This document shows positions 51,218 through 58,959 of a stretch of 64,000 bases of DNA, one piece after another. The position numbers were made by a program, and so were the translations under genes. The first letter of the stretch is position 1. Each line of letters begins with the position of its first letter. This stretch comes from an uncultured Bacteroidia bacterium (GTDB taxonomy: Bacteria; Bacteroidota; Bacteroidia; Bacteroidales; F082), in contig CACYHP010000001.1 of assembly GCA_902774295.1 (NCBI GenBank), forward strand, positions 496,001-560,000, in the 5' to 3' direction. The notes below the pieces were generated by a model. That model was given only the letters and a program-made list of their open reading frames with translations. It did not search any database and was not told the origin of the DNA.

Positions 51218-53727
51218 ACCTCTATGTTGTTTATAAAGAAACTGTGATACTTATCGTTGCCCAAATTTAGAATGAATAGGTTTCGCTTCGCTCGTGTGAT
51301 AGCAGTATAAACAAGTGCTGGAGAGTTCTCATTCTCAATAACATTGTATACATCATCTTCGATAGAACCTTCGGGCTGAAGTATCAATATAACTGTATGA
51401 GACTCCCACCCCTTAAAACTGTGTATCGTAGCCATCTTAATACCATCGTGGTCTATTGTAAAGTGAACTTTTTTCACTCGTCGAATGCTGTCAATATCAG
51501 ACTTTGGCCACTTGCTAACTGTTTGTATTCTATCATATTCTTCTTTGGTTTCAAATGTAGTGATTGGATGTGTGCATCCACACTTAATGTAAACATCCTC
51601 AATGTTTCGGAGAACGCTACATGTCTGCGAAAGAATGGTAACATCTCGTTGGTCAAGTTTGAACTCATTGAGTATCCAAAAGATATTTGAGCATAACGTT
51701 TCTGCCGTGACATTCTTTCCAACATTCCAGTATTTTATGTAGAACTGCTCAAAAGGCATTATGCTTTGTTGTGCCAAAGGTTCTGAATAATCAAAAAAAG
51801 ACTCTTGGAAGAGAGAGGATAGCCGTGTAAGTTCTGGATTCTCAATTCGGAAAGCGATGTTTGAATTGTCGTTTATTTGAGTCCATGGACCTGGCATTCC
51901 AGGAATCCGAGGCATATGATGCTCGTCTTGTTGTCTGCTGTATATGTTTTGCCTTCCATCCCCAAAAACGACGAACTCACCGTCTTCTTTGAGGAAGTAG
52001 TTTTTAATCAAAAGAAGCCATGCGTATCTATAATCTTGTGCTTCATCAAAAAGGATTGTGTCATAACGAATGGTATTCTTCTTGAATCTTTCAAAGAAGT
52101 TTTCGTTATCCCAATCGTCAATATTAGGCTTTAGATTGTGATTGTTCGCTTGTGACTTAAAAAACTGATGATAGTTTGTTATATCAAATAACCCCCAGTT
52201 AAAGTCAGCGGCGACCTGTCCCATCCTATATTTTATATAGTTTACCAAGGTGAGGTTAAATGTCAACACAAGCACTCTGCCTCCAGTTCTGACTTGAGCA
52301 TTTACCGCCCGCCAAGCAAGAACTTGTGTCTTTCCAGATCCTGCAACGCCTTTGATTTTTTGTTCAACACTTTTACTTTGTGCCAATTCACGTTGCTTTG
52401 TTGTTGGAGTAATATTCTCATCACCTTCTTTGTAACTGTGCCAACCCTTACTGGTAATCAGTTCAAGTACATTATTGCATAATTCATCACTGAAATATTT
52501 ATTATCCCACGAAAGATTGAGTTTGCCGAGAAGGTCTTCAGATAAAATATCTTCACTATAAATACGAATGATATATTTGAATTTGTTTTCGTCTACGCCA
52601 ATTCTTTTCCCATCTTTTTCTGAAGGGAAGAAAACCGCTTGTTTTATGGCGGTCCAGTATGATGGATTCAACAAAGCTTTTCCAAAAACATCCCGTAGAT
52701 GTACATTAAACAGATTTCGCTGATATATATCTGTTCGTTCAAATTGAGTTACCACATTCTTGATGTCATTACAAACATTGAAGATGAGCACTCCGATCTT
52801 AGGTCGTATTACTACAATATCAGGCACATCCGTCGAAATATGAGGTTGAATGAATATGCTGTCGGCATCAGTCAATTTTGCGCGTATGGCATTATAGGCA
52901 TTTAAAATATTGTCGTTTACAATTCCCCTCAATGATTCCGCAACATAGCTGTAATCATCAATGAATGTGTTTGCTTCTGCCTTTTCAACATAATTCTCGT
53001 TGATATCTTTGGAGGTCAGAGAAAAACACATTGTTTCACATCCATAAGGATGGTGTGTTTTCGTATAAGCATATGGGTATTGTGAAAACCTTGAAAAGAT
53101 AGTTTTCTTTTGGAAATACTCACCAAAGTCAGAGATACGGCTATTTTCTCTAATTGCAGGGCCAACACACACAATATACTGTTGCTTTGCATATTCTGCA
53201 ACTTTTCTTGCCAACCCCTTCAAATTAATCGTCCTAATATCAAGAATGTTTGAAAAAAGATGTATGGCAATAGGAGTAGATGATGTAACTTCGGACAACT
53301 CATTAAACTCTTCTGAATTTGGAATGCATTTATTGATAGTAACGACTTCAACTGTTTGGTTTACCACACGTTTCACGAATGACATTGCTCTTCGTAAAGC
53401 TGGTTCTGAAGGCTCAATGAGTGTTATTTTTTTCAATCCATAAACCTTTCCATGTTCTTTCAGCATATCAAACAACGTGAGTGATGCGATACCTTGGCCA
53501 CAGCCCCAATCAACAATCTCAAAATTGGTCAGACTTTCGAATGGAAAATTTTGCAATGCTGCTCTGCATTTGATAAAATGCATCTCTCCGTATGCTGCAA
53601 TGTATGCATTCAGTTGGTTCTCGGTCTGCAAGATAGCTCTACCGTGGTCTGTAGCATCCCATGGCTGTGCTTTCATGTTTTCGGGAAGTTGCGACGTGCA
53701 ATAATTTATCAATTCTTGAGTGTCCAT
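51214..53727 (-). CDS. Methyltransferase-NERD-like-UvrD helicase fusion
   Basis: 837 residues. Domain 1 (about 1-240) is a class I SAM-methyltransferase-like fold with IVDWGCGQGIASL at 71-83. Domain 2 (about 280-395) resembles the NERD nuclease (DIVVIRPKIGVLIFNVCN, 303-320), but the catalytic E-x-K is replaced by N-x-C, so it may only bind DNA. Domain 3 is a UvrD/Rep superfamily 1 helicase: Walker A GVAGSGKTQ (460-468), DEAQD (561-565), and a C-terminal TIHSFKGWESH and YTAITRAKRNL. It shares one base with the DUF1848 gene. It is probably the DNA-processing enzyme of the system. Confidence 0.85.
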   Translation of the reverse strand: MDTQELINYCTSQLPENMKAQPWDATDHGRAILQTENQLNAYIAAYGEMHFIKCRAALQNFPFESLTNFEIVDWGCGQGIASLTLFDMLKEHGKVYGLKKITLIEPSEPALRRAMSFVKRVVNQTVEVVTINKCIPNSEEFNELSEVTSSTPIAIHLFSNILDIRTINLKGLARKVAEYAKQQYIVCVGPAIRENSRISDFGEYFQKKTIFSRFSQYPYAYTKTHHPYGCETMCFSLTSKDINENYVEKAEANTFIDDYSYVAESLRGIVNDNILNAYNAIRAKLTDADSIFIQPHISTDVPDIVVIRPKIGVLIFNVCNDIKNVVTQFERTDIYQRNLFNVHLRDVFGKALLNPSYWTAIKQAVFFPSEKDGKRIGVDENKFKYIIRIYSEDILSEDLLGKLNLSWDNKYFSDELCNNVLELITSKGWHSYKEGDENITPTTKQRELAQSKSVEQKIKGVAGSGKTQVLAWRAVNAQVRTGGRVLVLTFNLTLVNYIKYRMGQVAADFNWGLFDITNYHQFFKSQANNHNLKPNIDDWDNENFFERFKKNTIRYDTILFDEAQDYRYAWLLLIKNYFLKEDGEFVVFGDGRQNIYSRQQDEHHMPRIPGMPGPWTQINDNSNIAFRIENPELTRLSSLFQESFFDYSEPLAQQSIMPFEQFYIKYWNVGKNVTAETLCSNIFWILNEFKLDQRDVTILSQTCSVLRNIEDVYIKCGCTHPITTFETKEEYDRIQTVSKWPKSDIDSIRRVKKVHFTIDHDGIKMATIHSFKGWESHTVILILQPEGSIEDDVYNVIENENSPALVYTAITRAKRNLFILNLGNDKYHSFFINNIEV

Positions 53728-54788
53728 TATCCTATTATAGTTTCTCCCAAAGGATTTAATTCATGTTTCCTATGATTCTGAATAGCCTTTTCCTTGCTCG
53801 CATTCGCATAGCAATACTCACACAAATGGGGGCAGGTATTATACTCGCCAATGTCTTTGCTCACTATACAGCCACAAAACTGTCGCTGACCTTTATCGCG
53901 ATTGTCTTTCCTTTTTATAGCGTATTGCGTTTCGCTGAGCTTTATGGCATTTTCTGGGATAGGCTCCGAGCCGAACAACGAATTTTCAACTGTCTTAATC
54001 TCCACACCAAGGAAGTCCATCAAAACCTTATCTTGGTATGCAAAGCGAATCATCAAATCGTCATCAACGCAACGGTTATGCTTGATACCGTATTTCTCAA
54101 TGTCAATCTCCTCGCCGCAGGTAGCCAACTGATAATGCCATTTCTGGTTGAGTTCGGCAAGCATTCTGGCCAATTCTTCCATTTCTGGCATAGACCATAC
54201 TCTATAGTGTATATGGCTTTTCTCAAGATTGGATTTCACCTTTTTATATAAAGCAATGTCGGCATAACTGAAAACAAGTTTCTCAGTGTAGCCAAACAAT
54301 TGGTCGCCAATGTGTTCAACTTTTCCAATCAAATCATCCAAACTAATTTGATCTGTCAGAATCAATGGGTCAAAACGCCAAATAACACGGCCTTTACCAA
54401 GTTTGTCAACGAGACGTTTAAAAGTATCGATACGATAAGCAAGTGACGGAACTCCTTTTTCCAAACCTTCTGAAACATAATCGTTGAGCGTATATTGAAT
54501 ATAGCATCCGATGTTCCTTTCTCTCAGATAATCAAGATGTTTGAGCAATTGCTCAGGATTCTTAGACCAGAACACGATAAAACGGCAGTTTTCATAAGAC
54601 ACATAACTTTTTACGCCGTTGAATGGATTCGTCCATGCTGAATAACCCTCTTTCAGACGATGGAAAAACCAATCGGCATAAAAAGCAGGAATATCAGTGC
54701 TTCGACTAGCCGAAATTATTACAGGAGCTTGAGCTTCCGCAATCTCGCCATTGTCACGTTTTATCGTTGTTTTCTGCCATTGAGCCAT
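53727..54788 (-). CDS. DUF1848 family (radical-SAM-like) protein
   Basis: 353 residues. N-terminal ISASRSTDIPAFYADWFFHR and FIVFWSKNPEQLL identify DUF1848, a TIM-barrel family related to radical SAM enzymes. The C-terminus has clustered cysteines: Cys305, Cys307, Cys319, Cys323 and Cys326 (CGCIV, CPHLCEYC), which should bind an iron-sulfur cluster. Reaction unknown. First gene of the second operon, preceded by a strong promoter, and stop/start-overlapping (TAATG) with the helicase, so both are made in fixed ratio. Confidence 0.85.
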   Translation of the reverse strand: MAQWQKTTIKRDNGEIAEAQAPVIISASRSTDIPAFYADWFFHRLKEGYSAWTNPFNGVKSYVSYENCRFIVFWSKNPEQLLKHLDYLRERNIGCYIQYTLNDYVSEGLEKGVPSLAYRIDTFKRLVDKLGKGRVIWRFDPLILTDQISLDDLIGKVEHIGDQLFGYTEKLVFSYADIALYKKVKSNLEKSHIHYRVWSMPEMEELARMLAELNQKWHYQLATCGEEIDIEKYGIKHNRCVDDDLMIRFAYQDKVLMDFLGVEIKTVENSLFGSEPIPENAIKLSETQYAIKRKDNRDKGQRQFCGCIVSKDIGEYNTCPHLCEYCYANASKEKAIQNHRKHELNPLGETIIG

Positions 54789-54816
54789 AGTGGAAATTAT
54801 CTGTAAGATGACTCTG

Positions 54817-54848
54817 CAAAGTTAACAAGTGAAAAGAAGATATCAAAA
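54817..54848 (-). promoter_or_regulatory. Promoter of the DUF1848-helicase-TerB operon
   Basis: TTTTG (54848-54844), spacer 19, TAACTTTG (54824-54817) on the minus strand; the ATG is at 54788, giving a leader of about 22 bases. This matches the Bacteroidota consensus fully and shows that the second operon starts here. Confidence 0.75.
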
Positions 54849-54963
54849 TTAATGTTGCAAAAGTTTTCAACAACAGCCACACTCGACCTAATTTTTCCTG
54901 ATATGGTTGTTTTTACAATTGCATTTTGACCGACCTAGTGGGATTTTTCTTCTCAATAACTCA

Positions 54964-55239
54964 TCACAGCGCTCTGAAAACATCCCTGCCATCTTTGGTC
55001 AAAATAATGATCTTAAGGTTCTCCACATTAATAGTTTCACCGATGCCATATGCAGCATCCTTGGATAATGGTATAAATGTAGTATGACCATTCTTCAATA
55101 GAATACATGCAGATGCGCCAAAGTCTGATGGCACGACCGTGATGCTAGTGATTTGATCTTGCTCTTCTGCTGTGAGGCTCTTTGCTTCACCTTTCTGTAA
55201 CCATTCGCCATCGTCAGTTTTCACTAAATCATTATTCAT
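54964..55239 (-). CDS. Small hypothetical protein
   Basis: 91 residues, soluble, acidic start (MNNDLVKTDDGEWLQKGEAK) and a beta-rich core (GASACILLKNGHTTFIPLSK, NLKIIILTKDGRDVFRAL). Not recognised. It stands between the two operons of the candidate system; the 125-base gap before it contains a weak hairpin (CTAAAG/CTTTAG) and no clear promoter. Confidence 0.55.
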   Translation of the reverse strand: MNNDLVKTDDGEWLQKGEAKSLTAEEQDQITSITVVPSDFGASACILLKNGHTTFIPLSKDAAYGIGETINVENLKIIILTKDGRDVFRAL

Positions 55240-55364
55240 AATGTATCACTTCACCACACTAGAGCTAAAGTGATAAGAGCTTTAGGTTAACAAGGTGTGT
55301 CAATAACAACACATTAACTGTTTTTTATCAAGCTGTTAATCTATCATATTATGGTTTAACTGGC

Positions 55365-55604
55365 TTAGATAAAAAACATGAGTGATTTACCATCAGATGT
55401 CTTCCATGCTTTTAATCCGTTGATGTCTTGTCCTGTAATAAAAAATGTGGCTGTATCAATCATATCAAAGGCGTGATCTCGTTTAAGGACATTTTTTGAT
55501 TTTCTAATCATACACTTATCTCTAATAAAATTTCTTCTTTGCATATCCTCAGAAGAATACAACATTGAAGAAACAACATCATTGGCCAATTCCGCTCCTG
55601 CCAT
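55365..55604 (-). CDS. DUF4357-like protein; true start or frame uncertain
   Basis: 79 residues from the ATG at 55604. The C-terminus (DTATFFITGQDINGLKAWKT then SDGKSL) is the recognisable DUF4357 end. The frame is open back to 55742 with plausible coding sequence (FLIDNNKNPQYYAEGFYNPQ before the ATG), but has no usual start codon there. It meets the end of the upstream gene at an A6 run (55734-55729), in the -1 frame. It is therefore either a domain split from the upstream gene by a frameshift or a gene with an unusual start. Role unknown. Confidence 0.5.
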   Translation of the reverse strand: MAGAELANDVVSSMLYSSEDMQRRNFIRDKCMIRKSKNVLKRDHAFDMIDTATFFITGQDINGLKAWKTSDGKSLMFFI

Positions 55605-55723
55605 TACGTTTAGAGAATGATCTTGGGGGTTGTAAAATCCTTCAGCATAATATTGGGGATTTTTATTATTGTCAATTAAAAAACAGTGAATGAAACACTT
55701 CGCTTCCTGATTTTGACAAATAT

Positions 55724-56503
55724 TTAAGTTTTTTGTTGCTTCTTATAATGTAAAAGTGGCGCTATTATTTTATCATAGAGCAAACTGGCGTTATATGCTT
55801 CTTCACCTTTTGGCTCTAATTTTATATTAGCAGCATCATTCCATACCATTTTTATAAAAACCAATTCTTTTAAATTGTTCTTATAATAATTGTATGTTTC
55901 TGCTAGTGATTTTCCTGACAATCCTTTCCATCTATTGTAATCAGCTTTTTCACCTAACACATAACTAGCAGCCAGTGAAGCTGAACATGGTATGTCTGCC
56001 GTTATGCGATAACCTTGAGATCTAAAAAAGTATAATTGTCCGAAGTTATCTTGTGAAATAGTGTCATTAATATTTTCTTTTCTAACCGTAATCCTTCCAT
56101 TGAATTTAATTTTTGAATTATGCATAGAAGGTATTTGCATTATCTTATCACTAAAATCGGTTTTTCTTATTAGACTATTAGCAAGCAAATTAAAGGCACT
56201 ATTACTTTCATCAAAGTATCCAAAAGCTAAAACTAGAGCTAGTCCAGGAGTATCATCTTTAATATAAAAAAGTTTTTTGCCCTCTTTTTTCTTAATATCG
56301 CAATATTTTTTTAAAAGATATAAATCATAGTTATAAACTTTTATATCCGTAAAAGGCAATTTCTTTTTATCATATGCGCAGTATGGGGAATCAATAATGG
56401 ATAGTCTAAATGTTTCATACTCTTTTTCATTTTCAGGAAAGAGTGTCCATTTAGTCGGCTTACCTACTAGTTTTTCGTATTCTAGCAATACACTATCGTT
56501 CAT
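55724..56503 (-). CDS. DUF4357-like hypothetical protein of the candidate system
   Basis: 259 residues, soluble, Lys/Tyr-rich. Residues about 183-215 (SASLAASYVLGEKADYNRWK then GLSGKSLAETYNYY) match the end of the DUF4357 domain, which is found in restriction-linked and DNA-handling proteins. The first 170 residues are not recognised. It overlaps the MotB-like gene by eleven bases, so it belongs to the first operon. Its stop lies just after an A6 run, behind which a second DUF4357-like module continues in another frame. Confidence 0.6.
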   Translation of the reverse strand: MNDSVLLEYEKLVGKPTKWTLFPENEKEYETFRLSIIDSPYCAYDKKKLPFTDIKVYNYDLYLLKKYCDIKKKEGKKLFYIKDDTPGLALVLAFGYFDESNSAFNLLANSLIRKTDFSDKIMQIPSMHNSKIKFNGRITVRKENINDTISQDNFGQLYFFRSQGYRITADIPCSASLAASYVLGEKADYNRWKGLSGKSLAETYNYYKNNLKELVFIKMVWNDAANIKLEPKGEEAYNASLLYDKIIAPLLHYKKQQKT

Positions 56504-57332
56504 CTTTTATTCGGTAGATTTTTTCTCTAGTACTATCTATATTACCCAATACGGGAACAATATTGATTAAAAATCGCTGGTTTTTTTCTTCTATCAGAGA
56601 CCATTGCTTATAGTAAACATTAGTGGTCGTATAAAGTCGTCTTAATTCTTTTTCATTTGGTATTTCGCGGGGTACGCCTTCTTCACCACTACCAGCAATA
56701 ATCAGTTCGCATCTATCTATTGAGTTTAAATCTATACCATTCATTTTCCAAAAAGAATTTAAGTATTGAGCTCTCATATAGGACAATGTGTAATTGTTTT
56801 TCCAAGGTCCTTCTTGAAATGGAATTCTAGATGATTGACCCTCAATAATAACGAGAAACTTTATGTTATTATCATTAGTTTCTGGCATATTGCGATTTAA
56901 TTGCAAAATAGTTTCCTTGATTAGTTTTCCTGCTGCAATTATGCTATCTCTTTTTTTATTAGCTGCATCTGTATCAATTAAATCAAGTTTAAGTTTGTTT
57001 ATAGCATACTCTTTCGTCTGATATTCGACATTGATTTGGAATAAATGCTTCAGATAAGGCTTGTTGTATCCAAAATATTCTGTTGCATCGATTTCCCCTA
57101 CTGTAGAATAAATTTTTAGAATATCATCATATTCATCCACAATCTCCTGAAGTTTTGTCTCTGTATCTCTAAGCTCTTCAACTTTTTGGGTCAATTCTTT
57201 CTCCTTGATTTTGAAACGACTAAATGACACTGCAAATAGCACAAGCATTATGGCAAACAATGTCGTCATAACGTCCACATAACTCGGCCAAAACGCACCA
57301 TTATTGTTGTTGTCCATAACGCTTAGTTTCAA
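56493..57332 (-). CDS. MotB/ZorB-like membrane subunit with OmpA-type domain
   Basis: 279 residues. One N-terminal membrane segment with the Asp expected in a proton channel (WPSYVDVMTTLFAIMLVLF, about 15-33, Asp20), then a coiled coil (about 40-75), and a C-terminal OmpA/MotB-like domain (about 160-270, VIIEGQSSRIPF, SYMRAQYLNSFW, RFLINIVPVLG). In MotB and ZorB this domain holds the complex to peptidoglycan. Some OmpA-consensus residues differ. The start is the ATG overlapping the upstream stop (ATGA); a Met five codons later is an alternative. It pairs with the MotA/ZorA-like gene. Confidence 0.8.
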   Translation of the reverse strand: MKLSVMDNNNNGAFWPSYVDVMTTLFAIMLVLFAVSFSRFKIKEKELTQKVEELRDTETKLQEIVDEYDDILKIYSTVGEIDATEYFGYNKPYLKHLFQINVEYQTKEYAINKLKLDLIDTDAANKKRDSIIAAGKLIKETILQLNRNMPETNDNNIKFLVIIEGQSSRIPFQEGPWKNNYTLSYMRAQYLNSFWKMNGIDLNSIDRCELIIAGSGEEGVPREIPNEKELRRLYTTTNVYYKQWSLIEEKNQRFLINIVPVLGNIDSTREKIYRIKDER

Positions 57333-58954
57333 CGCCTACCAAACAGACCTCCAAAGATGCCAGATTTGGATTCTTCCATTTGCTTTTTATAGTCCTTCTT
57401 CATTTCATCTAATTCCTGATTGATTGGTTGAACTGCATCCTGAACGGCTTTATGGACAACCCGTTGGATATCTTCTGACGTAGGGACTCGTTTTGTAACC
57501 TCTGCAATCTTTCCGTCGATATCTTTCAGTTTGCTCAAATTTATAAACTCCTGCCTTATAACCTCAATGTTCAACTTTTCCTCAATAGCATTCATAAATT
57601 CAGCATGTCGTTTCTCAAGGTCTTTTGTTTGCTGCTCAATCATCTTTTCAAAGCCATCCATGTGACCTTCAAGTGCTTCTCTATAACGCCTATTCATATC
57701 ACTAATGACCTTGGTCTGTTGAGCATACAAATCTTCTAAGCGGCCGTCGGCCATCTCCAGATACTTGTCTGCAATTTTGCCCTTCTTCGAGATGCCTTTT
57801 AATTGATCTTCGATGGCATTAACAACGTCATTGCCCAAGATTTCCCTACGGTTCATCACGCCGCCAATACGATTGATACTTTCTTCGAAATCTTTAATTC
57901 TATCAAGTATCTGATTGATGCGCACTGCAACCTCGCGCGGAATCTTCAATGAATCCGAATAGGCATTCTGGATATTGATGGCCTCTTGCGTTGCTGCCAA
58001 CATCATCCTACGAGCCTCTTCAAACTTATTAAGCGATTGAGTAATGCTGACAAAGTTATTGGAGGCCTCAATGTATCTGTCAAGACCTTGAACCAGTTCG
58101 CCGCTCTTAAGAGTTGTAAGCAGTTTCTCTTGAAGGTCAATATTCTTATTGATCTTGTCCATATTTCTGCCCATCACATCAACGGCATTGGCCACGGCTC
58201 TAACATTTTGCTCAAAGCTGTTGCCAAAGGCCTTTGTACAACTATCAAACGTCTCTTGGAAGCGATTGATAACTCTATTAAAAGCAGGTTCAAATCGGTC
58301 TACGGTATTATGCAATTTAGAAATTGCGGCTACCATACTAACATCCAACTCCGGCATCAACTCCGTCTGTACAAAATCATAGAACTCATTCTTGTCTTCT
58401 TCAATCTTCTTTCTTGCTTCTCCTGTTTGGGCATTGTTTATTGTGGTCATTATCAATCCCACTAAGCTAGTTAACATGGAGACCAGCACACCAATAAGAA
58501 GATTCTTGATAGAATCATCAGAAATATTACCTGCACCATCAAAGCCTATAACGAACATCAATATGCCAATAAAAACTCCAGCAAATGTTCCCATCAAACC
58601 CAAATATGTTGGAAAAGATAACTTGGCAACAGATTGGTCGTACCGCATATTCAGTTTGCGCTCAATTTTGTTCTGAATGACCGCAAAATCAGTTGTACCT
58701 TTGGTCTTCATCACATAATGGTTGATCTCTTCAATCAACACATTCAAATCAGACCCACTTTTCCCAACAGGCTTCAGCTGAGTTAAGGTCTCTCCAATCT
58801 CTGTGCTTTTCTTTTCTGTTCCATAATCCTCTGTCTTATCAAAGAAACCAGAAAACAGTGCCCTAAACCTAGCGGTTTCCTTAAAATACCTCCACTGAAA
58901 GAAAAAGCATACGACGAAAGCAATCGCCGATACAATCCAGCTTACGATATGCAT
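57329..58954 (-). CDS. MotA/TolQ/ZorA-like channel subunit with long coiled-coil tail
   Basis: 541 residues. Membrane segments at about 5-20, 114-137 (FPTYLGLMGTFAGVFIGILM) and 149-173 (NLLIGVLVSMLTSLVGLIMT). The two later ones carry the MotA/ExbB channel pattern. From 180 to about 525 comes a long helical coiled-coil region, then a Gly-rich end (SGIFGGLFGRR). A long cytosolic tail after the channel is the mark of ZorA of Zorya defence, not of flagellar MotA or TolQ. It should form a proton-driven membrane motor with the next gene's product. Confidence 0.82.
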   Translation of the reverse strand: MHIVSWIVSAIAFVVCFFFQWRYFKETARFRALFSGFFDKTEDYGTEKKSTEIGETLTQLKPVGKSGSDLNVLIEEINHYVMKTKGTTDFAVIQNKIERKLNMRYDQSVAKLSFPTYLGLMGTFAGVFIGILMFVIGFDGAGNISDDSIKNLLIGVLVSMLTSLVGLIMTTINNAQTGEARKKIEEDKNEFYDFVQTELMPELDVSMVAAISKLHNTVDRFEPAFNRVINRFQETFDSCTKAFGNSFEQNVRAVANAVDVMGRNMDKINKNIDLQEKLLTTLKSGELVQGLDRYIEASNNFVSITQSLNKFEEARRMMLAATQEAINIQNAYSDSLKIPREVAVRINQILDRIKDFEESINRIGGVMNRREILGNDVVNAIEDQLKGISKKGKIADKYLEMADGRLEDLYAQQTKVISDMNRRYREALEGHMDGFEKMIEQQTKDLEKRHAEFMNAIEEKLNIEVIRQEFINLSKLKDIDGKIAEVTKRVPTSEDIQRVVHKAVQDAVQPINQELDEMKKDYKKQMEESKSGIFGGLFGRR

Positions 58955-58959
58955 GGCAT

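Noticed and set aside
56493..58954. Flagellar MotA/MotB or Tol/Exb energy transducer
   Set aside because: No flagellar, TolA or TonB/ExbD partner genes are nearby; the long coiled-coil tail and the cytoskeletal-type neighbours favour a ZorAB-like pair.
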